Shown piece by piece: positions 24,842-33,618 of a stretch of DNA of 36,962 nucleotides. The DNA is from a virus, in the IMG/VR virus record IMGVR_UViG_3300004097_000020, positions 1 through 36,962 of that record; one strand, given 5' to 3'. The notes beneath the pieces were generated by a model that saw only the letters and a list, made by a program, of their open reading frames with translations, was not told the DNA's origin and searched no databases. The position numbers were made by a program, and so were the translations under genes. Every line of letters begins with the position of its first letter. The stretch's first letter is position 1.

Positions 24842-26800
24842 CTATTTTACCTCAACCAAGGTGCCTAACACAATAAACTCTAACGGTTCTGTTTGAGTTA
24901 TAGTAATTGTGGGCTCCTTGCCGACTCCATTCAAATACACTTTTTTATACCCAGTAAACGTTTTTATAGGGGAATCTAAGAAATCCCCAAACTGACGAAA
25001 CGCTGGCTTATACGTGTTCTTACCAAAACGCACTTCAATATTTCTCGATTGATCTAATCGAATCTGGGCACTAACTAGCCGTCGAAACTGCCCAGCCATT
25101 GAATACCCTCCCAAGTCAACGTCGATCGGTAGCGTCTCAATACTTGCTGAAAAGTTTAAACCAGCTTCGATATTTAGAACGGCTTGTGAACTTGTGAACC
25201 CACCCCCCGACACAACCACGTCTTGTAATATATAATCGTCTCCACGCACTTTGACTGTCTCGCCGTTTAAATGGCCGTACCCAGTCCAAGTATCTGTAGC
25301 CGATGCGCTCGTTGCCAACGTAGAAGCGTCCATATAGGCGTTTTCATTAAGTTTCTCGATTGACCGTACGGAGCTTCCGCTAATGGTCCGTTTTACTACA
25401 ACATAAACGGTATCTGCTACAACTGCAATGTCTTCAAACTCCCCTTCGGTTGTAAACGAACTCCATGCTGCTAGCCCAACCGAGCGTAAGGCGCTAAACA
25501 CTGCCAGTGTCCCGTCTGAGTTTAATAGATATAAAAAATCCGCAGGCACTGTATCGGTGGCTTTCCTAACCACCAACCGCCGAGAAGCCTTAATAAGGTG
25601 TGCGCTGTATAGCGAAACATTTGAAGCGTTATAACTTTTCTCAACGTCATTGTATAGAAACTCCCGAACCACGCGGCCTTTGTGCTGAACGAATATCGTA
25701 GCGCCGTCTACTGAGACTGGGGTAATTGCGCTGCTGCCGTGACGCGTAGCTTGAAGCACCGACACATTCTCCGGCGTGATCGGTTCTGTATCCCTGTTTG
25801 GTATATAGTATTCGCTTGCTGACGTAAAAATCTGAAACGTCCGCCCCGGATAAATCCTCTGGATAGCATTAAGCCCGTCGCTGTCTATCGTAATATCAAT
25901 CGCATCTGCCGCGCTACCGCTGGCTACATCAAAATCAAAAAAATAGTTAACTTTTGACGCCCATACTGTTTGTGGGCGCGATTTGCTCCCGCCAAACCAC
26001 AAACGTGTTTGATAGAAAGTTACGCTAGTCGGCCATCCTCGGGTAGCGCTCCATACAGGCTCGTACCCTGTTTCATACTCCCAATCGCCAGCGTCTATAG
26101 TTAACGCGGGGAAATCCACTTGCACGTCGCCAGTGATAATTTTTGCGCTGGTGTACCCAGTGATAAATAAGATACCCCCTTTTTTACCAATGATAAACTG
26201 CCCCACACTCGCCGCTGAGAATATATTCTGAGTTGCGGTCGCCGTAACGTCCCTGCCCGTGGGGGAGGAAAGCGTTAAGTGATTACTTGCAGGTTCTGTA
26301 ACCGTAACGCCACTAAACGCATGAGCAGGGATTGAGTCAAAAGTAATATAGGCCGCTGTCCAGGCTGTATGCGCCGTTCTTTGAATTTTGATCGGTTGAA
26401 CATCCGGGTGGACTAACAGTAACGTATCCGCCGATTGAGTAACGTCCATGTCTTGTATTTGATCTAAGGTTAAGGTTGAGATAGGCGAGCTAGTAACTGT
26501 GGCCTGTACTACGTCATCTTTATAGACTTTGAACTCGCCCGCCGTAAACACGAGTAGATACGTTTGAATGTTGTTAAATTCAAAGTTAACTAATCGCGCC
26601 TCCTGGTTGCTGGTTGTAGCCCCAATATGCTCTAGCCCCTCTCTACGAAAAGCATACCCTTCTGGGCTTACATATACGTTTTTTAACTGAGTAGCCGAGT
26701 CGGCGTACCGCTCTCGCCGAATATCCATTATTGCCGTTCGGTTAATCTCGCCCCCCAAAAAAGAACGCTGCGCCGCAATCAGTTTAGTTTTTTTAGCCAT
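24842..26800 (-). CDS. Tail tubular protein B / nozzle-like (652 aa)
   Basis: The first 70 residues follow the pattern of podovirus tail nozzle proteins: SFLGGEINRTAIMDIRRERYADSATQLKNVYVSPEGYAFRRE can be read in short blocks as 'F.GGE', 'R.ERYADS', 'LKNVYVSPEG' and 'RREG'. The remainder is beta-rich with segments such as TRLWFGGSKSRPQTVWAS and LNAIQRIYPGRTFQIFT. Length fits T7 gp12-type proteins (about 790) and their shorter relatives. The protein forms the hexameric tip of the short tail through which DNA leaves. It overlaps the adaptor gene at TAATG. Confidence 0.85.
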   Translation of the reverse strand: MAKKTKLIAAQRSFLGGEINRTAIMDIRRERYADSATQLKNVYVSPEGYAFRREGLEHIGATTSNQEARLVNFEFNNIQTYLLVFTAGEFKVYKDDVVQATVTSSPISTLTLDQIQDMDVTQSADTLLLVHPDVQPIKIQRTAHTAWTAAYITFDSIPAHAFSGVTVTEPASNHLTLSSPTGRDVTATATQNIFSAASVGQFIIGKKGGILFITGYTSAKIITGDVQVDFPALTIDAGDWEYETGYEPVWSATRGWPTSVTFYQTRLWFGGSKSRPQTVWASKVNYFFDFDVASGSAADAIDITIDSDGLNAIQRIYPGRTFQIFTSASEYYIPNRDTEPITPENVSVLQATRHGSSAITPVSVDGATIFVQHKGRVVREFLYNDVEKSYNASNVSLYSAHLIKASRRLVVRKATDTVPADFLYLLNSDGTLAVFSALRSVGLAAWSSFTTEGEFEDIAVVADTVYVVVKRTISGSSVRSIEKLNENAYMDASTLATSASATDTWTGYGHLNGETVKVRGDDYILQDVVVSGGGFTSSQAVLNIEAGLNFSASIETLPIDVDLGGYSMAGQFRRLVSAQIRLDQSRNIEVRFGKNTYKPAFRQFGDFLDSPIKTFTGYKKVYLNGVGKEPTITITQTEPLEFIVLGTLVEVK

Positions 26801-27363
26801 TACCCTCTAACCGCAAGGTAGCTTTTAGTATGGGGTGCCGTTGTCGTACCCCCCGAGTTTTGAGAATCAATTACCCGCGCGAGGCGCAATTGATTCTCAA
26901 GCAAACGATCATAAACCCTGGCCTTTTCCGAGTCCTCTAACACCGCGGTGGCAAGTAGCCGAGCAAGGTCAAACTCAAGCGCACGTACAAAGTAGGCAGG
27001 CATTCTATGCTCCGGGGGAGAAAAAGCGTACGTAATTTTTAACTCATTTACGTTACTGTAGATTTTGTCTTCGAAAATCCTATAATCAGGCGCTGCTGGA
27101 AAGCGATCAATAAGCCGCAAGTAATCCGCCGGTAACTGGAATGCCGCAGTAAAGCCAAATAAAGGAACTGCCGCTAATTTATTTAGCTCTACTTGATTTA
27201 CAGCAAACCGCCAAGGGTGGCTTTGAAGTAGCCCACCCTTGGTTGTCTCATACACAGCTTTACAGATTTTTGCTTCACGCGTTGCGTCTGAAAACGTACT
27301 GATTTCGTCCGCTCCAATTAGCAACAGCGCGGTAGTGCAAATGTCGACGTCTGTAAGCGCCAT
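26800..27363 (-). CDS. Tail tubular protein A / head-tail adaptor (187 aa)
   Basis: The start DVDICTTALLLIGADEISTF, the helix AKICKAVYETTKGGLLQSHP, the motif WRFAVNQVEL and the later LPADYLRLIDRF are the usual features of T7 gp11-like adaptors (gp11 has about 196 residues). Twelve copies would sit under the portal and connect it with the nozzle. The gene lies between the small structural gene at 27372 and the nozzle gene, as expected. Confidence 0.85.
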   Translation of the reverse strand: MALTDVDICTTALLLIGADEISTFSDATREAKICKAVYETTKGGLLQSHPWRFAVNQVELNKLAAVPLFGFTAAFQLPADYLRLIDRFPAAPDYRIFEDKIYSNVNELKITYAFSPPEHRMPAYFVRALEFDLARLLATAVLEDSEKARVYDRLLENQLRLARVIDSQNSGGTTTAPHTKSYLAVRG

Positions 27364-27371
27364 GCTGAGAC

Positions 27372-27647
27372 CTAGTCTGAGTCGGTTGCCGTTACAACCA
27401 AACCGTTAGTGACGTCCACGACGCCGCCAGTGTTACTATTTACATAGTTGATAGTAATGGCTGGCGTTCCGCCGGTCGAAGATATAACGAAAATAATATC
27501 GTTTACCTTGACGTCAACAGACAACTCATTAAAGTAACCTACGCCGTCGATAGTACCAATAGCGTCGGCTGAACTGTATATAAATATGTCGGGTGTTTCT
27601 TGCCCAGATTGGGAAACTGCTTTAAATGAATTAATATCAAATGCCAT
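27372..27647 (-). CDS. Small probable structural protein (91 aa)
   Basis: A beta-rich, acidic protein beginning MAFDINSFKAVSQSGQETPD with segments IDGVGYFNELS and AITINYVNSNTGGVVDV. It follows the major capsid gene after a 19-base gap and has GAGG before its ATG. Size, composition and position suit a capsid decoration or minor head protein, but no family is recognised and the role is inferred. Confidence 0.5.
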   Translation of the reverse strand: MAFDINSFKAVSQSGQETPDIFIYSSADAIGTIDGVGYFNELSVDVKVNDIIFVISSTGGTPAITINYVNSNTGGVVDVTNGLVVTATDSD

Positions 27648-27666
27648 CTATTTATCCTCTTTATCT

Positions 27667-28518
27667 TTACGATTCATCTGTGGTGATTTTTACAACACCG
27701 GTTGGGTCAATAACTACCGCTTCGGAAGAGAAAGCAACGACGATCACTGTCGATACGCTTGAGACTAAGAAATCCGTAAACATCATAAAGTCTTTTCCAA
27801 TAGCGTAGCCAACAGCGTCTTTCTGATACGCAAAGTTTGTCCGGTCGTTAGTCGCCAAAGGCAACCCGCCTTCTTGTCCGTTAGCTCCGATAAATTTGAA
27901 ATCGAACCCGTAGAAACTCCCAATACTGCCGTTTACTAACGGTTTAATTGAGTTAGTGTCAATGCTTTTTACGTCGGTTTCGTTTGTTAAATGATGCTTA
28001 CCACTAACGGAAGCTACAATAGTCCGGTTCTCGTCTGGGACTCCTACGTTGTCTAGTAAAAATGAGCTTTTAGAAATCATTTTAACGTTTAGGTTGTCGT
28101 TTGATCCGCTTTCGTTTTTTGGAACCGAGTTAGCCGCCGGTAAACTGGCTGCAGTTAAAGCATCAATAATAATCTGATCCTCTTTTCGTCGGCACGCGGC
28201 TAGCATACCTGGCTTTAAAGCAGCCAATGCGTCATAGTTAACCTCGCCTTGGAGGAACATATCTGTATCAACCCGGGCAGTGTATCGCTCGGTAGTAACA
28301 GTAACCTTAGTTGCTGCAGGGTTACTAGATATAATCTCACTACCAACCGAATGTTTCGTTGCCCGAATAGATCCGTAAATCGGAAATTGGTGCTGGTTTC
28401 CGGGTATGTTTTTTACTCGAACAGTAGGGCGTAATTTTCCACCGGCTTCAATAAATTCGTCGTGAACCTCTGATTCAAACGATTTAAACTCTAAAGTGTT
28501 TAATATACTTTGGGACAT
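27667..28518 (-). CDS. Major capsid protein (283 aa)
   Basis: By position after the scaffold gene and before the tail adaptor, and by content, this is the coat protein with the HK97-type fold expected in this phage group. It has an N-terminal helical arm (MSQSILNTLEFKSFESEVHDEF), then RYTARVDTDMFLQGEVNYDA, RRKEDQIIIDAL and a C-terminal strand region ending VVIDPTGVVKI. I prefer ATG 28518, since GAGGT lies seven bases before it; an in-frame start at 28542 lacks a ribosome site. A near-consensus promoter 140 bases upstream would give this gene high expression. At 283 residues it is somewhat shorter than T7 gp10A (about 345). Confidence 0.8.
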   Translation of the reverse strand: MSQSILNTLEFKSFESEVHDEFIEAGGKLRPTVRVKNIPGNQHQFPIYGSIRATKHSVGSEIISSNPAATKVTVTTERYTARVDTDMFLQGEVNYDALAALKPGMLAACRRKEDQIIIDALTAASLPAANSVPKNESGSNDNLNVKMISKSSFLLDNVGVPDENRTIVASVSGKHHLTNETDVKSIDTNSIKPLVNGSIGSFYGFDFKFIGANGQEGGLPLATNDRTNFAYQKDAVGYAIGKDFMMFTDFLVSSVSTVIVVAFSSEAVVIDPTGVVKITTDES

Positions 28519-28661
28519 AAGTTTAACCTCAATTCTTAACAATCATTACAATAGTCGAATTGGGTTATCGCTACTTAGCGGGCCTCATCTGCCGTTTATA
28601 GTTCGAGTCAACTTTGTTTTTTTGCGGGCTTTAAAAAAGGTTACCGTAAAAAACTATAGGT
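28519..28661 (-). promoter_or_regulatory. Untranslated leader of the capsid gene
   Basis: A gene-free stretch of about 140 bases lies between the capsid promoter and the capsid start. I find no ORF. It holds A/T runs and a short dyad CGCT-ACTT-AGCG around 28569-28580 near the 5' half, none strong enough to call a terminator. Confidence 0.4.
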
Positions 28662-28690
28662 AGTATACTTTATTTTACTCTAGTTGTCAA
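28662..28690 (-). promoter_or_regulatory. Strong sigma-70 promoter for the major capsid gene
   Basis: On the minus strand, TTGACA (28690-28685) is separated by exactly 17 bases from TATACT (28667-28662). The -35 is a perfect consensus and the -10 matches 5 of 6. The -35 lies over the last codons of the scaffold gene and the start point falls in the gap before the capsid gene. Confidence 0.75.
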
Positions 28691-29429
28691 GGGATACGCC
28701 CGCAGCTCGGAACGCTTTACGTTGTAAACCAAGGTAATGGTTTCGCTTTCCTTCATCCGCGTCAAACAAGTGGCCGTGTTCTTTTCTATACGTTGACGCT
28801 TCGTCTTTAAGTTCTTGGGTAGATTTTCCCGGTGCCGGGGTTGTATTAGTTGGTATAGTTAGCTTTTCTGATACAAGCGCACGGTGTAAAAAATCTAACG
28901 ACTCTCCAGTAGTAGCTAATTTGTCCAATAGCTGTTGGTCCTGTTCACTTAATCCAGCTTTATATTGATTTAACTCACCTAGTACTTTCTCTTTTCGGTG
29001 TCCTAGTTTTGCCAGCTCGTCCTCTGGTTTTGGTTTAGCCGCTTCAATAGACTCTAAATAGCTCTCTAACACCCCTGTTGCTTGCTCGTTAGTTAAATTG
29101 TTCTTTTTAAAAACTTCGCCGAGCTGTTCAATATCTATCTGATCCTCTAACGCTTTGTACTTTTCAAAATCCCCTCCCTCCCCAAACTTAAACTCGTAAG
29201 CGTCCGGTACTTTGTACTTCTCTTCATACTCTTTAATAGACTCCCTAAGCTCACCCACGTGCTTGCTTTGGCTCTTATACCCTTTTTCTAAATCCCCAGC
29301 AGTTTTATATTTCCCACCAAGCAACTCTTCAGTTGAAGTATCTGGTGTTAACTCTGAAACTTCTGAAGTTTCAATACCTTCTGTTTGTGGCTCTGTAGTT
29401 TCGGTTGGTTGGGTCTCAAGTAATGACAT
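28680..29429 (-). CDS. Scaffolding protein (249 aa)
   Basis: The protein is highly charged and acidic at the N-terminus (TQPTETTEPQTEGIETSEV), then mainly helical with heptad-like segments (GELRESIKEYEEKYKVP), and its C-terminus has TYRKEHGHLFDADEGKRNHYL. Composition, size and place between portal and capsid match the internal scaffolds of T7-like phages (gp9, about 307 residues). It directs procapsid assembly and then leaves. AAGGAGG precedes the ATG; TAATG couples it to the upstream gene. Confidence 0.8.
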   Translation of the reverse strand: MSLLETQPTETTEPQTEGIETSEVSELTPDTSTEELLGGKYKTAGDLEKGYKSQSKHVGELRESIKEYEEKYKVPDAYEFKFGEGGDFEKYKALEDQIDIEQLGEVFKKNNLTNEQATGVLESYLESIEAAKPKPEDELAKLGHRKEKVLGELNQYKAGLSEQDQQLLDKLATTGESLDFLHRALVSEKLTIPTNTTPAPGKSTQELKDEASTYRKEHGHLFDADEGKRNHYLGLQRKAFRAAGVSLDN

Positions 29430-29677
29430 TAATTAGCCTCCTTAGCTTTTTTAGTAAGATCCTCAGTTAGTCTTAAGATTTGCCTGATCACACTGTTTTG
29501 CCCCTCTCGTTGTGCCGCCACCATTAGGGTGTTCCCGCTATCGGGGTGAACCATCTGTATTACCGGCTTTTTAACTGTCTTGTCTTCTAGTATGCTTAAT
29601 ACCGCCTTTCCCTCCGGCGTACTAAAAAGCCTAATTATTGCGCGTTTTTCGTCTTCTAGAAGCGGTAACTGTATCAT
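29429..29677 (-). CDS. Hypothetical protein (82 aa) between portal and scaffold
   Basis: Not recognised. It begins MIQLPLLEDEKRAIIRLFSTPEG with two or three helices and ends in a lysine-rich tail (LTEDLTKKAKEAN). It is joined by ATGA to the portal stop and by TAATG to the scaffold start, so it is translated with the head genes. Small proteins at this position are frequent in podoviruses, and their roles are mostly unknown. Confidence 0.6.
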   Translation of the reverse strand: MIQLPLLEDEKRAIIRLFSTPEGKAVLSILEDKTVKKPVIQMVHPDSGNTLMVAAQREGQNSVIRQILRLTEDLTKKAKEAN

Positions 29678-31266
29678 TGCTGCCCCATAGCCTCTGGCGA
29701 CGCTAACTGCTGTTGCGCTAACCCCAGCATGTTTTGTTGTATTTGCGCTGATTGCTCCTCCGTTGGCACGACTCCTTCCGGCAAATTTAAGTGCTGTGCT
29801 ATTTTTCTAGCATATTCCGCTGTGTTTAACACCGTATCCAGCATTTCCGGGCCTTTTATCTCCATCATGTGGCGCGCATAGCGCATTAAATTTAAAATTT
29901 CCTCTTCTTCCTGTAGGGTTGCTAAGGGTGAAAGGCTTTGTACGTCTAACTCTAGCCCGTTAACTCGTAAACCGCTAAGGTCAACTAGCGGGGACCCGTC
30001 GGGGTACATTACTTTTTCTAGTGTTTTTAACGACACGTCAATACTTTTAGCCACCAACTCCCTAAACAACCGCCCAAAAGAAGAACCTGAACGGTTGGCG
30101 TACTCTTGTTGTCGGATTGTTTGTTCTGTGGCCGTCTTTACTGGAGCATCAATCGGCCCTAATGGGTCGGTGAATAACATCTCATTAATGTTTTTTCGCA
30201 ATTCCTCAACAATGATTCGGTTCTGGTTAGAATACGGCGGTGGATCTAAGTATTTAATTTTAGGCCCGCCCATATCCCAATGGACCGGCAGTGCAATACT
30301 GGGTTCTAGTTTCATATTCTCTAGGCTCATAATGCCATCGTCGCCAACTAAAAGCGGCGGCTGACAAGTCATAGCTGCGGCGGTTAAATCCGATTGGATT
30401 GACTTGTTTAACGTTTTAATATCCGGTAGCGCATACAACAAAGGCCCCCGCCCGTACCATTCGCCGGAAATTACGGACCAACGGAATACAACCCACGGTA
30501 AAAACTCCTCTTCACGTTCTACAAGTAAATGGTGTCCCTTTGTCGTGACAATACAGTATTTAAACCCCATTGCTTTCTCGGTACGCAGTTTTCCCTCTAC
30601 GCGATACTGGATAGTAATCTCTTCAGGAAACATACCCTCAATAACTTCGCACTCCTGCATAGGCTTATCTGCGTATTGCTCTTTCATCTCTGCCGGTATC
30701 TTTGCATCTGGCCACGTTGTTATTAGGTTACGGTACTGCATCCGTAGCTTTCTGAAAACCGTATCAACTGCCCCGTCCGCGCCTGTGGCAATATATAACT
30801 GACTTATGGGCACCGACTCAACAAACAGCGGTTGCTTTAGTGTGCCTGGTCGAATTAATAAAGCGCCGGTTCCAGCAGCCAAGTCATATAAAGATTCCGC
30901 TACGGCTTGATCGTAATACGACGCGTGCAAGCATTTAAACAACGTGTCTTCTATTTTCTCTAATTTTTTTGATAAATCACTATCCCCCTCCTCTTGTAAA
31001 AACAACCCCGGCTTAAGCCTAGCCCATTTTTTCATCGGCGGCACTAATACGTTTTGTATGTTCGATACAAATTTCTGCGTGCCATTTACCGCCGTGGAGT
31101 CAACTACCAGTTGAGCATTGTTGTTTTTGGCGCCTTTAGTCGGCTCGTCAAACAACTGTCGTTGGGGCATACAATACTCGTACACTTCTTTGTACGTAGT
31201 CTCCCATTGTTGCCTTCGCTCCTCTAATGTCTTAAACGTTTGTAGGAATTTTTCTTTAAGCTCCAT
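29674..31266 (-). CDS. Portal (head-tail connector) protein (530 aa)
   Basis: The sequence fits the 'head-to-tail connecting protein' family of podovirus portals: the start LQTFKTLEERRQQWETTYKE, then EYCMPQ, the block VVDSTAVNGTQKFVSNIQN, the middle VISGEWYGRGPLLYALPDIK and a Q-rich C-terminus (QIQQNMLGLAQQQLASPEAM). Length agrees with T7 gp8 (536). I prefer ATG 31266, since GAGG precedes it and the family begins there; an in-frame start at 31311 would add 15 atypical residues. Twelve subunits form the ring through which DNA is packaged. It overlaps the upstream gene by 11 bases. Confidence 0.88.
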   Translation of the reverse strand: MELKEKFLQTFKTLEERRQQWETTYKEVYEYCMPQRQLFDEPTKGAKNNNAQLVVDSTAVNGTQKFVSNIQNVLVPPMKKWARLKPGLFLQEEGDSDLSKKLEKIEDTLFKCLHASYYDQAVAESLYDLAAGTGALLIRPGTLKQPLFVESVPISQLYIATGADGAVDTVFRKLRMQYRNLITTWPDAKIPAEMKEQYADKPMQECEVIEGMFPEEITIQYRVEGKLRTEKAMGFKYCIVTTKGHHLLVEREEEFLPWVVFRWSVISGEWYGRGPLLYALPDIKTLNKSIQSDLTAAAMTCQPPLLVGDDGIMSLENMKLEPSIALPVHWDMGGPKIKYLDPPPYSNQNRIIVEELRKNINEMLFTDPLGPIDAPVKTATEQTIRQQEYANRSGSSFGRLFRELVAKSIDVSLKTLEKVMYPDGSPLVDLSGLRVNGLELDVQSLSPLATLQEEEEILNLMRYARHMMEIKGPEMLDTVLNTAEYARKIAQHLNLPEGVVPTEEQSAQIQQNMLGLAQQQLASPEAMGQQ

Positions 31267-31468
31267 AAATGCCTCGCTCAGAAGTAGCCAATAGTGAAGT
31301 GCGGCCCACATTCCCTCGCCTAAAAGCTAGTAGTTTCTGCGTGTTTTCCAGGGCGATCTTTTCTTTTTGCGCTTGGCTCTCGCGTTCTTGTTTTTTTAAT
31401 TGGTTTTCTTGCATAGCAAGCTGTTTTTCTTGCACGCTGTTGTCTATTTCTGGTTTTCCACCGGTCAT
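31256..31468 (-). CDS. Small protein before the portal (70 aa)
   Basis: A glutamine/lysine-rich coiled coil (NSVQEKQLAMQENQLKKQER) is followed by LLAFRRGNVGRTSLLATSERG, a short motif that occurs in small podovirus proteins encoded next to the portal. I prefer ATG 31468, with GGAGG just before it and an ATGA overlap with the upstream stop; the longer start at 31495 is less likely. A role in head assembly is likely from position; none is demonstrated by motif. Confidence 0.6.
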   Translation of the reverse strand: MTGGKPEIDNSVQEKQLAMQENQLKKQERESQAQKEKIALENTQKLLAFRRGNVGRTSLLATSERGIYGA

Positions 31469-31869
31469 TTGTATCCTCCATTTAACACTAACCATCGGTA
31501 TAATTGGTAGGGAGTTATCGCATAGTTTGATATTCCTAACGCCATTTTTACTATACTAACACACCCCGGTACTACATTACCAATATGAAAACCCGAAACG
31601 CACTTTGTTTCGTCCGTTTCGTATTTGACTACTAAAAACTTCGGGTGCGTAAAGTAACATTTAACCACCTCGTCCGCTGTTTGGTTATCATAGATTTTAG
31701 TGTTAATATTAAACCCCGTATAGTCTATCTGCACAGTGTGTGGGTGTACTGTCCTCAGCGCAAACACGTGTTGTAGATTATGGTGTAATACTTTTTTTAA
31801 AAACCGCATGGTTGGGTGCTTCGTTGGTGAAATTCTTCGAAACACAACATACCACACGGTTGTTTTCAT
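31465..31869 (-). CDS. Hypothetical protein (134 aa) with His and Cys in a possible papain-like layout
   Basis: The N-terminal half has WYVVFRRIS and HHNLQHVFALRT; the C-terminal half has GCVSIVKMALGI and ITPYQLYRWL. Similar small podovirus proteins near the terminase show the same 'HVFAL ... CVS.VK..LGI ... TPYQLY' order. A conserved His followed later by a Cys at the start of a helix could be a permuted NlpC/P60 (papain-like) fold, but this is speculation. AGGA precedes the ATG. It lies between terminase and portal genes. Confidence 0.5.
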   Translation of the reverse strand: MKTTVWYVVFRRISPTKHPTMRFLKKVLHHNLQHVFALRTVHPHTVQIDYTGFNINTKIYDNQTADEVVKCYFTHPKFLVVKYETDETKCVSGFHIGNVVPGCVSIVKMALGISNYAITPYQLYRWLVLNGGYK

Positions 31870-31881
31870 TTTGTCCTTGTC

Positions 31882-33618
31882 CTAAAAAAGTTTAAAGCCC
31901 GGTAACACTTTGGGCTTTTGCATCCGACCGTCTCTACCTAACATGCTTTTATGCTCCCCACCGCCAAGTAAAGCATACTGCAACGCATCGTGTGGGTGGC
32001 TAAACCTATTCTTATCAGGCTCTAGCTTATACTTCGCCTCGCCACCAACGTTTAACCGCTTATAGTGGTACCCGCCATTAAAACCTCGACGAATCATAGG
32101 GGCCTTTTTACGGCTTATCAAGATACCTGGTAATCCATTGCTTGAGCGCAACAGTGGCGACAATACCGCTTCCCTGCGAACCTCAAATTTATTTGACGGC
32201 GCCGGGCGAATATATAACTTTTCTGTTTTAAACAGATCAAACGCTGTAATACCTTGCTGATCCCTAAAACCTCCAGACGGATCACCCCAAAACTCAATTT
32301 GAGATTGACTGTACTCTTTGGTTACGTATTTATTTATATTGCGGGCAAAATCTTGTATCGGCCAGGTTTCCCCATCTGGCGTTAAATACTCGTCAATAAT
32401 ACGCCAACGCCCAAAAGCGTCTTTTTGCGCGAATACCGCCGACGGTGTGAGCCCAAAATCAACCCCAACAATAAGCGGGAGTCGTTGGTCATACTTAACG
32501 TCCGCACTAGAATGCGTGGCGTCCACATAATTGTCGCCATATACCGGCTTTCCTTCCTGTATAAACCCATAATCGCCATGCACATACACGTCAATCCACT
32601 CTTGGGGCTTCCCGTGTTCCATCTTTTCATAGTAGCCCGCCGGTAAATTTTCTACATTTTCCGCCCCTAAAAATACCGGTACTTGTTTTGCCCCACAAAA
32701 CGAACAATCCCCCACAATAACCGCATCCGGCCACCGGTGTCCCGACCACCCCTTAGGGTTCTTACTGCCGCACGTCTCGCATCCCTCCTCTTGCGCCTTC
32801 CCCGACGGTTGGTTTAAAAACCGATACCTCTCATCTGGGGTCTCTTCCGCTAACTTATACCACCAGTTGGTATCATCCGGTGGGTTAGTATCTGCTATGA
32901 TTCCGCTTCGGGTGGGCCATGCTATTCCTAATTGTGTCATTTTCTTTTCAAACCCGTATTCCCACGCCGCCTTCACGTCATCTGGTCCTTGCGCTAAGAA
33001 CTTATCAAAAGATTTTCCTAGCTTCTCTCTCGCAAGGTCAAACAAATTCCGTAACGCTGCCGATAAATACGCAACTTCTGTCTCAACGATATAGTCCGCC
33101 AAGGCCTCCCCCTGCGCCAATAGCACAGCATCTGGCATATTTTTTTTCGACGGATACCTCCCTACACGCCCTGTTGCCCCATTTAAAATGTCCCGATTCG
33201 TATACCGAGCTTCATTAAACCAAAGCATCGTAGTCTCTAACGACAATAATTTTGATAAATCTTCCGGGCGGTCTAAAGCTAAAAATATAACTTCGGCTTC
33301 GATATCGTCTAACTCAATATGATGCGAAATAGGGGGCTTTCTGTTCACCCTACCAAACACCTCTTCAGGGAACCAGTCCAGCCAAGTCTTTAACGTTGTG
33401 GTTTCCAGCTCCGGGGCCGTATTTCTCACCACAACATGGCGCGTCCGACGCTTCCCATTCTTCGATGGTTTTTGCAAACTCATGTTAGTAAACAACTCAA
33501 AACACATCCCTACAGACTTTCCCGAGCCAATCGGGCCTTTCACGCCTCGGTAAAAAGCATCCGAATTATGAAACTTTGAAAGCGTTGGGGTTGCCTTATA
33601 ATTTAGCTCAAATTTCAC
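31882..33618 (-). CDS. Terminase large subunit with inserted zinc ribbon (578 aa)
   Basis: The packaging motor and nuclease. ATPase: Walker A GPIGSGKS (residues 28-35) and Walker B TMLWFNEAR with N135-E136, a known variant that has Asn before the catalytic Glu. The nuclease domain starts at VGVDFGLTPSAVF with D387. Between the two domains is a two-pair cysteine module, C280-x2-C283 and C305-x2-C308, that should bind zinc. The GTG start overlaps the upstream stop (GTGA) behind GAGG. The gene lies in front of the portal gene, not at the far end of the late genes as in T7. Confidence 0.92.
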   Translation of the reverse strand: MKFELNYKATPTLSKFHNSDAFYRGVKGPIGSGKSVGMCFELFTNMSLQKPSKNGKRRTRHVVVRNTAPELETTTLKTWLDWFPEEVFGRVNRKPPISHHIELDDIEAEVIFLALDRPEDLSKLLSLETTMLWFNEARYTNRDILNGATGRVGRYPSKKNMPDAVLLAQGEALADYIVETEVAYLSAALRNLFDLAREKLGKSFDKFLAQGPDDVKAAWEYGFEKKMTQLGIAWPTRSGIIADTNPPDDTNWWYKLAEETPDERYRFLNQPSGKAQEEGCETCGSKNPKGWSGHRWPDAVIVGDCSFCGAKQVPVFLGAENVENLPAGYYEKMEHGKPQEWIDVYVHGDYGFIQEGKPVYGDNYVDATHSSADVKYDQRLPLIVGVDFGLTPSAVFAQKDAFGRWRIIDEYLTPDGETWPIQDFARNINKYVTKEYSQSQIEFWGDPSGGFRDQQGITAFDLFKTEKLYIRPAPSNKFEVRREAVLSPLLRSSNGLPGILISRKKAPMIRRGFNGGYHYKRLNVGGEAKYKLEPDKNRFSHPHDALQYALLGGGEHKSMLGRDGRMQKPKVLPGFKLF

